From: Spirochaetales bacterium
Lineage (GTDB): Bacteria > Spirochaetota > Spirochaetia > ARS1246
Direction: 5' to 3'
Length of the DNA stretch: 64,000 nucleotides
Assembly: GCA_002688185.1 (NCBI GenBank)
Contig: NZCE01000008.1
Span: 32,796 to 96,795 of the forward strand
The translations under genes and the position numbers were made by a program. The notes below the pieces were generated by a model. That model saw only the letters and a program-made list of their open reading frames with translations. It was not told the origin of the DNA and made no database searches. Positions 51,490-61,131 of the stretch are shown here, piece after piece (position 1 is the first letter of the stretch; every line of letters starts with the position of its first letter).

Positions 51490-52581
51490 ATGCCTGAGAC
51501 GAATTATGAGTTTGAGCAATTTTTTGATAGAGATGGATTTAACCGCTCGTTGGGTCATTTTAAGGCCGTTTCGGGCCTCTTGGAGGACTTTGAGGATTAT
51601 TACAACCTTGCTGATATCCTCAACTCACTCAGCGGCGACGGCGAAATCAAGCAAAACCAACTGAGTCCGATTCTGTATGCGCTGCTCGTCGATAAATATG
51701 GATATCGATCAAAGTCCCATAACATGAGCATAACCATTGACGATTTTAGCCCGCTTCTAGCGGAAGCCAAGAGCTGGAAAGGGGTGGATGTTGTCATGGC
51801 ATATTATCATCCTGAATTGGGATTTACTGTTTTGAATCCCAAAAATGAAGAGTATTGGCAATCGGCTCAAAGCCTCAAGAGAAACGAGTTGGTTACCGTG
51901 TATGCCGGCGGGTTTAGCGATGGTATTGAATCAAAGGTGGCAAATGCGGCGATTCAGGTTGTGATATCGTTTCTAGAAGGCGGCAAGAAGAAATCACCGG
52001 ATTCAATTCTTAAAGGCAAGTATGCATTTAAGGCATTTGAGCAGGAGCTTGAAGATGAAGAGCCTGAGGCCCAAGGCCCCGCTCAACCGCGCGAAGCGCC
52101 GGGAAAACCTAGATCCCGCCGTGGGCCGGTAAGTGCATCTTCAGGAGACACTGTGCCGGACCGAGCCGTGCAGACAGAATCTCCTGCGTCCACCGTTCAG
52201 GCCCCAGCCCCAGCCCCGGCGCCTGCTCAGGATGTTCAATCTTCCGGCAACAAAACGATGACGCCAATGTATTCGGCGCCCGTCACAAATGAACTTTTTC
52301 ATAATGGAAACGTAGAAGCATGGAAAAAAATCATCCAAAGCTATGAGACCAAGAACCCCGGCTGTGAGGTTTTGGTTTTTTATGAAGGGGAGCGGATTCA
52401 TGATATCAACACGCTTTTCAAATGGGGCAAGGTAAAACATGGCAGCACGATTCTATTTGCTATTGTGGGCACGGAAATCAAGGACGTGGCAAAGCTGCAG
52501 CGGTACCTTAAGCAGGGCGCAAGTCCACAGTTTGAGGCTTTTCTCAAGTTTCCGGTTAATACTGTCCTGAAATTATTCTAA
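51490..52581 (+). CDS. Unidentified two-domain cytoplasmic protein between cfpA and the PPDK homologue
   Basis: A 363-residue protein without signal peptide or membrane segment, preceded by AGAGGAA. Residues ~1-185 form one mixed alpha/beta domain (FEQFFDRDGFNRSLGHFKAV, VVMAYYHPELGFTVLNPKN). A low-complexity linker (~190-260) is rich in Pro/Ala/Ser with a repeated Ala-Pro tract. A short C-terminal domain (~265-363) follows (AWKKIIQSYETKNPGCEVLVFYEGERI, ending VNTVLKLF). No family recognised. A TATAAT at 51426-51431 upstream lacks a good -35. Its conserved neighbours suggest a lineage-specific partner of cfpA or the PPDK homologue, unproven. Confidence 0.75.
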   Translation: MPETNYEFEQFFDRDGFNRSLGHFKAVSGLLEDFEDYYNLADILNSLSGDGEIKQNQLSPILYALLVDKYGYRSKSHNMSITIDDFSPLLAEAKSWKGVDVVMAYYHPELGFTVLNPKNEEYWQSAQSLKRNELVTVYAGGFSDGIESKVANAAIQVVISFLEGGKKKSPDSILKGKYAFKAFEQELEDEEPEAQGPAQPREAPGKPRSRRGPVSASSGDTVPDRAVQTESPASTVQAPAPAPAPAQDVQSSGNKTMTPMYSAPVTNELFHNGNVEAWKKIIQSYETKNPGCEVLVFYEGERIHDINTLFKWGKVKHGSTILFAIVGTEIKDVAKLQRYLKQGASPQFEAFLKFPVNTVLKLF

Positions 52582-52613
52582 GGCCATTCCCACGGTAAAA
52601 AAAGGGGAGAAGA

Positions 52614-55298
52614 ATGAAAGACAACATCCATCTTTTCAGTAGGAAAATTCATACAAAGGACCCGGAGATCATTGAAAAAATCGGCATACGCGGCAGTGAG
52701 TATATGGAGTTTGCCGCTCTTGATTTGCCGATTCTTCCAGGTTTTATCATAGACTCGGAGGTTGCCGCCTACCTCGAGGATGAAGACCTCAAGCCATATC
52801 TCGAGCAGAGTTTTACCAAAATTGAAGATGAGGCAAAGAAACAGTTCGGCGATGCTCAAAACCCCATGCTGGTTAAAATCGTAATAAGCTCGAGTCTAGC
52901 TATCATGCATTACCCGTTTCTCCACAATTACGGCCTAACCGATGAAACGATACCGGGCTTTATCAGTTTTGTCGGTGCAGAATTCGGCTACCATGAAATA
53001 CTTTTTTTGATTAAGGGTAACCTTACGGTAGAAGCAAAGCTTGCCGAGCTTGAAAACCGTGCGAAAGATCTGCTCAAAATCAATGAAATGCTCGACACTT
53101 TGACTTCAGAGCTCGACAAGGAAATGTCGGCCAAGGAATATGCCAGGGCAATTGAAAAGTATAAGTCGTTTCTTGATCCCTCCTTTTTTGCGGACTCGTA
53201 TTCTCAACTTGAGATCGCGCTGAAACAAATTAGCAGAATGTTGAAGCTTGATGAAATGAATGCCGACGACGCGGCGCTCATTGTACAGCCCATGGCATAC
53301 GGAAATTACGGCAAAGATTCGGGGTTTGGCGGATTTTACACACGCAACATAGTGACAGGCGAGGAGCTACTAGACGGTTTTTTCTACCAAAATACTTTTA
53401 ATGAGATAGGCTCGGCCGGCAAAGATATCAACAAATTGGACCCAAAATATCTGAAAGAATTGCAGAAGACTGCGCGCGTTGTGGAAGATCATTTCCGAGA
53501 AATACGCTCGATCCGATTTACCGTAGAGAATAAACGGGTGTGGCTGCTCGACCAGCGGCCCGTTATGACGAAGTCCACCCAATCAGACATTATCACACTC
53601 CTCGATCTAAATAAGAGAAAGGTGATTAATGAGAAACATCTCATTAATGCAATCAAGCCGGGTCAGCTGAATGAAATCCTACACCCTATCATTGACCCTG
53701 TCACCGTAAAGAGCATGAAAAAACTTGCCGGTGGAATTGCAGGTGCGCCCGGCGCCGCCATTGGCAGGGCGTATTTCACGACTGATGGATTACTCGAGGC
53801 TTTCAAAAACGCACAGCAACTGGGTCAAGACACCCGGTGTATACTATGTATGCCGGCAACTTTCGCCGAGGACGTCAAGGCCATCGAAGTTGCCAGTGGC
53901 GTACTGTCCGGCGAGGGGGGCTATTCTGCACACGCATCAGTTGTGGCGCGCCAGTACGGGAAAGTATCTTTGGTACTCCCAGAGCTGAAAATTCGAGGCA
54001 ATCGCGCAACCATTGGAGATGCAAGCATTAAAGAGGGAGACTTTATCTCGATGAGTGTGCCCCAGTATGGAGATCCCACTGTTTACTTTGGCGTCGCCGG
54101 CTTGATAGAGCCGGATCCAAAAGAATCAGGGCTTCTCGACTTTATTGCGATCGTCAAAAGGCACGTAAAAGCCTTTCATGTGAGGGCTAATGCTGATAAA
54201 CCCGGAGATGCGGCGCTGGCTTTAAAATTCGGCGCGGACGGGATCGGTCTTTGTCGCACGGAGCATATGTTTTTTGATGAGAAGCGCATAAATGTCTTTA
54301 GAGAGATGATAATTTCGGACACTAAGGAAAAGCGGGTTGCGGCGCTCAAAAAACTGAAAGGAATGCAAAAGAAGGATTTTTACGAGATTTTTAAGGTTTT
54401 GCAGGAAAAGCCAGCTACAATACGCTTGCTTGATGCCCCGCTGCACGAGTTTCTGCCTCACACTCGCGATGAGCTACGGGCCTTTGTCGGCTATCTAAAC
54501 AAAGGCTCAAAGGCAAAAAGTGCTCAACACACCGAGAAAGAAATACAGGCAATCTGTGACAATCTCAAAGAGTTTAATCCCATGCTCGGGCACAGAGGCT
54601 GCCGTATCGCCGTCTCGTTCCCCGAGATCTATGAGATGCAGATAAAAGCGATTTTCGAGGCTGTGTATCAATTGCAGGTAGAGGGTATCAATACCGAACC
54701 TGAGATCATGATACCGCTAATTATGAATGAAGATGAGCTGAAGCTCATAGTGTATGGGAAAAAAATCGAGGGTGATACTTATGTTGGTCTCACCGAAATT
54801 GAACAAAATATTCGGGCAGAGCTGGTTGCTGCAGGCAAAAGTGCAAAAAAAACAACAGGTTCAAGCAAAATACGGCCTATAACATATAAAGTCGGCACGA
54901 TGATAGAGCTTCCTGCCGCCGCGTTGAGCGCCAGCGACATTGCACGCTACGCTGGATTCTTTTCTTTTGGGACAAATGATCTCACCCAGACCACTTTAGG
55001 ACTATCACGCGACGATTATACTTCATTTATGCCTGATTACACTCTGTTCGACATTATCGCCGGCAACCCATTTATGAACTTAAACGTAAGCGTCAAGGAG
55101 CTCATAGCTACTGCGGTCAGGCGAGGACGACTGACGAGGCCCGAGCTGAAGACCGGACTGTGTGGCGAGCACGGTGCAATACCCGAAAATATTAAATATT
55201 GTATGGATGTGGGGCTGAATTATGTTTCTTGTTCGTCATATAGCGTACCGATTGCGCTGTTGGCAATTGCCCAATTCAATCTAGAACAGAGCAACTAA
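52614..55298 (+). CDS. ppdK: Pyruvate phosphate dikinase homologue with altered ATP-binding region
   Basis: PPDK interconverts ATP + Pi + pyruvate and AMP + PPi + PEP. The 894 residues are full length. The central phosphohistidine domain has GGYSAHASVVAR with His440. The PEP/pyruvate barrel has IGLCRTEHMFF, LGHRGCR, SFGTNDLTQTTLGLSRDD and GLCGEHGA with Cys850, all canonical. The nucleotide-binding part is divergent: the GGKGANL loop reads GIRGSEY (residues ~24-30) and the conserved SVRSG reads IVISS (~89-93). Later elements (YGKDSGFGGFYTRN) remain. It could be a PPDK with altered phosphate-donor preference or a regulatory paralogue. The T. pallidum cfpA neighbourhood also holds a ppdK gene (from memory). 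Confidence 0.88.
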   Translation: MKDNIHLFSRKIHTKDPEIIEKIGIRGSEYMEFAALDLPILPGFIIDSEVAAYLEDEDLKPYLEQSFTKIEDEAKKQFGDAQNPMLVKIVISSSLAIMHYPFLHNYGLTDETIPGFISFVGAEFGYHEILFLIKGNLTVEAKLAELENRAKDLLKINEMLDTLTSELDKEMSAKEYARAIEKYKSFLDPSFFADSYSQLEIALKQISRMLKLDEMNADDAALIVQPMAYGNYGKDSGFGGFYTRNIVTGEELLDGFFYQNTFNEIGSAGKDINKLDPKYLKELQKTARVVEDHFREIRSIRFTVENKRVWLLDQRPVMTKSTQSDIITLLDLNKRKVINEKHLINAIKPGQLNEILHPIIDPVTVKSMKKLAGGIAGAPGAAIGRAYFTTDGLLEAFKNAQQLGQDTRCILCMPATFAEDVKAIEVASGVLSGEGGYSAHASVVARQYGKVSLVLPELKIRGNRATIGDASIKEGDFISMSVPQYGDPTVYFGVAGLIEPDPKESGLLDFIAIVKRHVKAFHVRANADKPGDAALALKFGADGIGLCRTEHMFFDEKRINVFREMIISDTKEKRVAALKKLKGMQKKDFYEIFKVLQEKPATIRLLDAPLHEFLPHTRDELRAFVGYLNKGSKAKSAQHTEKEIQAICDNLKEFNPMLGHRGCRIAVSFPEIYEMQIKAIFEAVYQLQVEGINTEPEIMIPLIMNEDELKLIVYGKKIEGDTYVGLTEIEQNIRAELVAAGKSAKKTTGSSKIRPITYKVGTMIELPAAALSASDIARYAGFFSFGTNDLTQTTLGLSRDDYTSFMPDYTLFDIIAGNPFMNLNVSVKELIATAVRRGRLTRPELKTGLCGEHGAIPENIKYCMDVGLNYVSCSSYSVPIALLAIAQFNLEQSN

Positions 55299-55321
55299 CA
55301 CACAGAGCAACTATCACTGTG

Positions 55322-55351
55322 CCACGGCGTCCGTCCGCGGACATGGTTTTT
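55322..55351 (+). terminator. Probable Rho-independent terminator after ppdK
   Basis: Hairpin GTCCG (55329-55333), loop TCCG, CGGAC (55338-55342), extended by an outer CCA/TGG pairing (55322-55324/55344-55346), directly followed by TTTTT (55347-55351). It sits between convergent genes. Confidence 0.5.
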
Positions 55352-55396
55352 CCCGGAAGTATGCGCCGCCGATATCGCAGAACTGGTGGGAATGCC

Positions 55397-55942
55397 CTAC
55401 CATAATGAGAACTTTTTCACCCCTTCTGTCACATATTTTGCGGCCTTTTTTGCGTCAGGGGTTGGTACCGCTGCTTCCCGATGCAAGGTTTCATGAAAGA
55501 AAAACTCGAGGGTTTCTAGCACGCCGGGAAGATTATAAAAGACGAGGGAGAAGTTCATACCCGAAGGCTTGAGGATTGTGAACGAAGAATAGCTGATAAT
55601 TGGATCAAGACTTACCATGACCTTGATTTGATTTTTTGCGGTGTAAATATTGAGCTCAGAAAAACGATGCGGGATCTGTTCATTAGCTTCCCTGCTCACC
55701 GGTTCAATATATTTTTTGGGGTACCCGGGCGGCTCCACGAGTACAAAGAGTTTATTGCCATCTGTCTGGAAGGTTAAGCCCTCTTCGGCAAGGTAGATGC
55801 TCTTCACCGTGCTATACGCGACAATCTCATATCGTGAATATGTAGAATTGTTGCTAAAAAAAGATGAGACAATATATCCGCCGTCTTTTGGGAGCTTTTC
55901 TTGGGCGTATGCTTGAAACAGGTCAAATGCCTTAGCTACCAT
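55397..55942 (-). CDS. Unidentified 181-residue protein
   Basis: A 181-residue protein with no signal peptide. The start is secure: GGAGG lies six bases before ATG, and a promoter stands upstream. The N-terminal half looks like a beta-sheet domain (KDGGYIVSSFFSNNSTYSRYEIVAYSTV, LTFQTDGNKLFVLVEPP). A central segment NIYTAKNQIKVMVSLDPI and a helical C-terminus (KKAAKYVTEGVKKFSLW) follow. A FHETLHRE segment recalls a zinc motif but lacks the HExxH spacing. No family recognised. Confidence 0.72.
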   Translation of the reverse strand: MVAKAFDLFQAYAQEKLPKDGGYIVSSFFSNNSTYSRYEIVAYSTVKSIYLAEEGLTFQTDGNKLFVLVEPPGYPKKYIEPVSREANEQIPHRFSELNIYTAKNQIKVMVSLDPIISYSSFTILKPSGMNFSLVFYNLPGVLETLEFFFHETLHREAAVPTPDAKKAAKYVTEGVKKFSLW

Positions 55943-55978
55943 GAGGGCCTCCAGAGATCCATTGTAAATGCATCGTAA

Positions 55979-56007
55979 AGTATAGGGCAGGCTCTAAAAA
56001 GGATCAA
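55979..56007 (-). promoter_or_regulatory. Probable promoter of the 181-residue orphan gene
   Basis: On the minus strand TTGATC (56007-56002), a 17-bp spacer and TATACT (55984-55979) stand about 40 bp before the ATG at 55942. Confidence 0.5.
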
Positions 56008-56073
56008 TAGGAACGACAAAAAACCAACATATAGATGACAAACTCAAAGATATAAGTCCATCAGTATTAACAA

Positions 56074-58011
56074 CTATCCACCTTCGCTCTGTCCCGACGA
56101 GAGCTTATCAACAATCCCGCCACTCTGTCGGCGATTCTCGGCTTGAGAAAAAAACCGTTCCGCTAGATCGTGAAGACCGCGCTCACGATAAATAATTGCA
56201 ATGTTTTTGTACGCCCTCCAATCTTGATCATTTTCCGCTGTCACCAATCTAAACTCTGAAAGAGCTTCTTCAAGACGATTTTCTCTATACAGCAAAACAC
56301 CAAAAATCAGCCGCAGGTCGTTTGACGGAGTCAGAAATCTAAAGGCCTTCTCGAGCAATTCCACAGAGGTTTTTCTATTTCCAGACATTTCGAGAGAGAA
56401 ACACAGCGCCCTGAGATATTGCTCGCTTTCAGGTTCTTCTTTGAGCAGCTGGCGGTACGCCACTGCAGCTTCCCGATACCTGTTTGTCCTGCGATAGCAG
56501 AAGGCAAGAAGGCGCGTAAGCTCACTTACGTCGGATTCAAAGGAAAGGGCGATTTGAATCTGCTCCACCGCATCTTCGTATTTCTTTTCGTTTACTAAAA
56601 GACTGATATAGTGCTTTCGGGAATCAGCATCCTCAGGATACATTTTGATATATTTGTATAGGCTCTCCCGTTGTTCGTACGCATCCTCGAGTTCCTTGTA
56701 GGTCTGTATCAGTCCCTGGAAAGCCGGCTGAAAGTCATTTACCAGCTCAAGGGTCTTTTTATACCATTTTTCAGCGAGATCCGCCCGGGCGTCCTTCAAG
56801 TATTCATCGCCAAGCGCGCACATAAGAAATTGGTCCGGGCTGTTTTTTCGTAGAGCTTCTTGGATGGCTGGGATGGTTTCGGAGGGAGAGTGTTTCAGTT
56901 TGCATCTGCAAAGTGCCACATAATAAGCAGCAATGGTATTTCCGGCATCAAGATGCTCGATACGAGCAAGCTCAGAGAGCATCTGTTCCCACCGCCCCAG
57001 ATTCCAGTGGATCATCGCCAATCCATAAAGGGGCTCTATCCGCTCCTTTTTGATCGCATGAGCTCGTTCAAAGTGATTTTCTGCGGACTGATAACGCTCG
57101 AGCATTCGGGAAGCTTCTCCCATAAGCACGTGCATTTCATAGTCGGGACCCGATTGTTTTATTACTCGTTTGGCGTGATGCCTCGCTTTTTTTAAATGTC
57201 CCTTTTGAAATGATTCAATTGCAATAAAACGGTTGAGGTCGTCCGAGTTCCAGTCAATTGATTCATCATCCGCGGCAAAGCCAAACGTCTGTAGGATTTC
57301 GGTGGCATCTTTTTGGCGGCCGATTCTGTGGAGCACGTCGGCTCGCTGCAGATGGATAAGAGGATCATTTTTGTAGGAGAGACTCGCTTTATTGTACCAT
57401 TTCAGGGCCTCGTGATAGTTACCCCGCTTCCGCTCGATGTTTGCCAGATACAGAAACGGAAGCGAGCTTTTATGTCCGGCCTCGAGCAAAAAAGAAAACA
57501 TCTGATGCGAAAGATCAAAGTCTCGGTCGCGAAATGTTCGAATCGCCTCCACAAGCAGAGTATTCAAATATCCCACGTAGAGCTCAGAGTTATTCGGATC
57601 TATCTCTACAGCTTGGGCTAAACAAGTGACCGCGAGATCCGATCGATGTGATCTCAGTTGCGCGATTCCTTGCAAAGCCAGAACATGGCCGTTATTCGGG
57701 TCGATTTCAGAAGCTTTTTCCAGTTCATGCGCCGCCTGAAGGGGAAGACCTTTGGCGAGATATCCCCGCCCCAGAAAAAAATGACCGGCTCCACTTGTTG
57801 GTTTTCTGTCTACAAAATAACGCAAGAATTGAATAGCAAGATCGAGGTTTCCCAACGCTTGATACGATCGGCCAAGATAGAGATAGGCTTGGGGGATCGA
57901 TTCGGTTTCACTCACAATTCGCAGCAAGAGGTTTGACGCCTGCAGATAATTCCGCTTATATCCTGCTGCAAGAGCCTGATCAAACAAGTTTTGATATTCA
58001 TCCGTGGCCAT
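56074..58011 (-). CDS. Large cytoplasmic TPR protein
   Basis: About 645 residues made almost entirely of tetratricopeptide repeats (roughly 15-17), for example AYLYLGRSYQALGNLDLAIQFL, ALQGIAQLRSHRSDLAVTCL and AYKNIAIIYRERGLHDLAERFF. No signal peptide or membrane segment is visible from the ATG at 58011, so it is probably cytoplasmic. An in-frame GTG at 58038 lies upstream of the predicted -10 box and is rejected. Residues in the repeats (Ala8, Gly, Pro32 positions) fit the TPR consensus. Probable protein-interaction scaffold; partner unknown. Confidence 0.85.
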   Translation of the reverse strand: MATDEYQNLFDQALAAGYKRNYLQASNLLLRIVSETESIPQAYLYLGRSYQALGNLDLAIQFLRYFVDRKPTSGAGHFFLGRGYLAKGLPLQAAHELEKASEIDPNNGHVLALQGIAQLRSHRSDLAVTCLAQAVEIDPNNSELYVGYLNTLLVEAIRTFRDRDFDLSHQMFSFLLEAGHKSSLPFLYLANIERKRGNYHEALKWYNKASLSYKNDPLIHLQRADVLHRIGRQKDATEILQTFGFAADDESIDWNSDDLNRFIAIESFQKGHLKKARHHAKRVIKQSGPDYEMHVLMGEASRMLERYQSAENHFERAHAIKKERIEPLYGLAMIHWNLGRWEQMLSELARIEHLDAGNTIAAYYVALCRCKLKHSPSETIPAIQEALRKNSPDQFLMCALGDEYLKDARADLAEKWYKKTLELVNDFQPAFQGLIQTYKELEDAYEQRESLYKYIKMYPEDADSRKHYISLLVNEKKYEDAVEQIQIALSFESDVSELTRLLAFCYRRTNRYREAAVAYRQLLKEEPESEQYLRALCFSLEMSGNRKTSVELLEKAFRFLTPSNDLRLIFGVLLYRENRLEEALSEFRLVTAENDQDWRAYKNIAIIYRERGLHDLAERFFSQAENRRQSGGIVDKLSSGQSEGG

Positions 58012-58020
58012 TGCCTGAGA

Positions 58021-58049
58021 AGTATATAGTAGGTGCACAACGCTTTCAA
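58021..58049 (-). promoter_or_regulatory. Probable promoter of the large TPR gene
   Basis: On the minus strand TTGAAA (58049-58044), a 17-bp spacer and TATACT (58026-58021) lie only 9 bp from the ATG at 58011. The transcript would be leaderless or nearly so, and no Shine-Dalgarno is visible. Confidence 0.45.
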
Positions 58050-58085
58050 ACGCCTTTAAATTTGCATTGACAAAAGGGAAACTTT

Positions 58086-59531
58086 TTGGCAGATTTTGGT
58101 ATGGAAGCCCAAAGCATCTTCAAAAATATCTCTCCATTGGACCACCGCTATTTGTTGGCAAATCCCGATGTTTTCCAAGGCCTTCAAGAATACTTGAGTG
58201 AAGAAGCAAATATCCGTTATTGCCTAGCGGTAGAAATCGCCCTGCTAAAATCCCACGTAGAGCTTTCCTTTGATGGCGATCCAGCCCTTATGCAAGATGC
58301 CGAGACGCTATTCAACACGGTGAATCCGGAAGACGTGTATGATGAAGAGGAGAAAACTCAGCATAATATCAGGGCACTGGTAAATGTCATAAAGCGCAAT
58401 ATCGGGCCAAAGCTTTCACCTTTTGTGCACCTCGGGGCAACTTCCGTTGACATTTTGGATACGGCTTTTGCCCTTCGGATTCGCGATGCCGTACAACTGG
58501 TCGTTTTGCCGCTCCTGATTGAAGTAGAGACACGTCTAATAGAATTGGCAGCATCCGAATCGGAAACCGCCCAAGTTGGGAGGACACACGGACAGCACGC
58601 GGTACCTATCACCGTTGGATTTGCCATGGCCGAATATGTTTCGCGGTTGGGCAAGGCAATAATAGAAATTCATAAACGGTCCGGTGAGCTACGCGGGAAA
58701 CTTTCCGGCGCGGTCGGCGCATACAACGCGACATCGATGATAACCGACGATCCGGAGGCGTTCGAGAAGCGATGTTTGGCTTATCTTTCTATCGAACCAT
58801 CGGAAATCTCTACTCAGATGGTTGAGCCTGAATATTTGCTCAGATTGCTGCTCGAGCTCAACACCGCGTTTGGCATTATCGGGAACTTGGCCGATGATTT
58901 GAGAAATCTGCAGCGTTCGGAGATTGATGAAGTTCGGGAAGGGTTCACCGATAACCAGGTGGGAAGCTCTACGATGCCGCAGAAACGCAATCCTTGGAAT
59001 AGCGAGCACGTAAAAAGCCTTTGGAAGGCGTATGCACCCCGCGTTCTGACGTTTTTTATGGATCAGATATCGGAGCACCAACGTGATTTGACAAACTCCG
59101 CATCGTCCCGTTTCGTTGTTGAATACATCGCCGGATTTTCGGCGGCCGCGAGCAGAATGAAAAAAGTTTTGGGAACGTTGTTTATCAACCATGAAAGGCT
59201 CAAGAGTGTTCTGGAAAAGTCCGGAGATTGGGTACTCGCCGAACCCGCCTATATACTTCTTTCTCTTGGCGGCGAGGGTGACGCACACGAGGTAATCAGA
59301 CAGGCCACACTCGCAAGCGAGAAAGAAGGCATTTCATTCGGCGATGCACTGCGGCGTGAACCTGAGGCATGGGAGATCATCTCGCAAAACCTGAGTAGAG
59401 TGTCAGGCTTGAGTACCGACGAGTTTTTTGGCAACCCGGCACTCTACCGCGGATTAGCCACTGAAAAGGCAAAGAACGTGGCAGCTATATATTCTAAAAA
59501 AATGAAATCACTAAAACTACGGACGTCGTGA
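58086..59531 (+). CDS. purB: Adenylosuccinate lyase
   Basis: Cleaves SAICAR to AICAR and adenylosuccinate to AMP. A 481-residue member of the fumarase/aspartase superfamily. The signature loop GSSTMPQKRNPWNSEH is intact, and FVHLGATSVDILDTA and VGRTHGQHAVPITVGFAMAEY give the other active-site regions. The TTG start is supported by AAAGGGA about seven bases upstream; an ATG five codons inside is too far from it. First of four purine genes in a row (purB-guaB-purA-guaA). Confidence 0.95.
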   Translation: MADFGMEAQSIFKNISPLDHRYLLANPDVFQGLQEYLSEEANIRYCLAVEIALLKSHVELSFDGDPALMQDAETLFNTVNPEDVYDEEEKTQHNIRALVNVIKRNIGPKLSPFVHLGATSVDILDTAFALRIRDAVQLVVLPLLIEVETRLIELAASESETAQVGRTHGQHAVPITVGFAMAEYVSRLGKAIIEIHKRSGELRGKLSGAVGAYNATSMITDDPEAFEKRCLAYLSIEPSEISTQMVEPEYLLRLLLELNTAFGIIGNLADDLRNLQRSEIDEVREGFTDNQVGSSTMPQKRNPWNSEHVKSLWKAYAPRVLTFFMDQISEHQRDLTNSASSRFVVEYIAGFSAAASRMKKVLGTLFINHERLKSVLEKSGDWVLAEPAYILLSLGGEGDAHEVIRQATLASEKEGISFGDALRREPEAWEIISQNLSRVSGLSTDEFFGNPALYRGLATEKAKNVAAIYSKKMKSLKLRTS

Positions 59532-59579
59532 TCGACGGGGATGCGGACTGATCCGCTAAGGAAAAAAACGGGAGGGAAG

Positions 59580-61031
59580 ATGACGCTAATAGATTCGCTA
59601 AGTTATGATGATGTTCTCCTGATACCTGCGTATTCAGAAATTTTGCCGGGTGAGACGTCGGTAAGAACCCGCCTTGCCGGGAACCTCTATCTCAATATTC
59701 CTTTGCTTTCAGCGGCCATGGATACCGTTACAGAGGATAAAATGGCAATAGCTCTCGCGCTGGAGGGTGGCGCGGGGGTAATCCATCGCAATCTCGATCC
59801 ACACGAGCAGGCGCGGCATGTCGCGCGGGTAAAACGATACCTCAACTGGGTCATCGACTCACCGCTTACAGTCCACAGGAATCAATCTATATCCGATGTG
59901 CGGGCACTTATTGCGAAACATAATATATCCGGGCTACCTGTCGTAGATGACAATAAAAAGCTGTGCGGCATTATTACCGGCAGGGATCTTCGATTTTGCA
60001 GAGATGACTCGCAGACGGTTCAAGATATTATGACTCCGGACCCCGTTGTGGAACGAGGCGTCCCGACACCAGATAGCGCGCAAGAAAAGTTCAATTCCTA
60101 TAAAATAGAAAAACTCCCTGTGGTGGATTCAGAAAACCATATCACCGGCCTCATAACCGTCAAAGACATAGAAAAACACCAGTTGTTCCCGAACGCGGCT
60201 ATGGATGAAAACGGCCGGCTTGTTGTCGGAGCTGCGATTTCACCTCAGGATTTTGAAACTAGACTTCCATTGCTCATAGACGCCCGTGTTGATTTCGTAG
60301 TATTTGATACCGCTCATGGAGATACCGCCAGCGTGCTCAACGCAATTGGAACCGTAAAGGAAAAATTCGATACATTGGTACTGGGCGGCAATGTCGCCAC
60401 GGCCGAAGGTACAAGGCGGATCATCGATGCAGGAGCGGATGCGGTCAAAGTCGGGGTCGGACCCGGATCCATCTGCACGACACGGATTGTAGCGGGAATC
60501 GGCGTGCCACAGTTCAGCGCCGTAGTGTGGTGCGCGGAGGAGGCTGAAAAATCCAATATTCCCGTCATAGCCGACGGCGGGATCAAGTTTTCAGGAGATA
60601 TTACCAAAGCGATCGCTGCGGGGGCGAACAGCGTAATGCTCGGTAACCTGTTTGCAGGTCTTAGAGAGGCCCCGGGAAGAGAGATCATTTTTGATGGCCG
60701 AATGTTCAAGCAGTACCGTGGCATGGGATCTATAGGTGCCTTAAAGGAAGGTGGCGCCGATCGCTACAGGATGGGCAAGAACGATGATCCGGTGCCGGAG
60801 GGTATCGAAGGCCGGGTTCCATATAAGGGCGAGTTGCGGCCTTTTGTGCATCAATTGGTGGTGGGATTGAAAAAAGGTATGGGCTACTGCGGATGCGAAA
60901 GTATCGATGAGCTTAATGGGTATAAAAAGTTTGTCCGCATATCGACTGCGGGGCTGTCAGAGAGCCACACCCATGATGTCGTAATCACCCAAGAGGCACC
61001 AAACTACTCCCGTTCAATGATGGAGTACTAG
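59580..61031 (+). CDS. guaB: IMP dehydrogenase
   Basis: Oxidises IMP to XMP, the committed step to GMP. Starting at the ATG behind GGAGGGA gives 483 residues beginning [16 protein letters not shown], the normal N-terminus; an upstream in-frame ATG at 59541 adds a non-conserved leader. The TIM barrel is interrupted by a CBS pair (~90-205). Catalytic Cys299 is in [11 protein letters not shown], followed by [21 protein letters not shown] and the flap region [12 protein letters not shown]. It sits between purB and purA. Confidence 0.97.
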   Translation: MTLIDSLSYDDVLLIPAYSEILPGETSVRTRLAGNLYLNIPLLSAAMDTVTEDKMAIALALEGGAGVIHRNLDPHEQARHVARVKRYLNWVIDSPLTVHRNQSISDVRALIAKHNISGLPVVDDNKKLCGIITGRDLRFCRDDSQTVQDIMTPDPVVERGVPTPDSAQEKFNSYKIEKLPVVDSENHITGLITVKDIEKHQLFPNAAMDENGRLVVGAAISPQDFETRLPLLIDARVDFVVFDTAHGDTASVLNAIGTVKEKFDTLVLGGNVATAEGTRRIIDAGADAVKVGVGPGSICTTRIVAGIGVPQFSAVVWCAEEAEKSNIPVIADGGIKFSGDITKAIAAGANSVMLGNLFAGLREAPGREIIFDGRMFKQYRGMGSIGALKEGGADRYRMGKNDDPVPEGIEGRVPYKGELRPFVHQLVVGLKKGMGYCGCESIDELNGYKKFVRISTAGLSESHTHDVVITQEAPNYSRSMMEY

Positions 61032-61131
61032 GCATTTTTCTGGTAAACTGAGTGGGTCAGTAGCCTTTTGTCAACAGAAGAGTTGTGAACCGGTGTGTGG
61101 TGCAACACTTTAGAATAGAATACTAGCGGGT

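Noticed and set aside
58689..59288. 199-codon minus-strand open frame inside purB
   Set aside because: Antisense to the conserved purB active-site region; no independent coding evidence.
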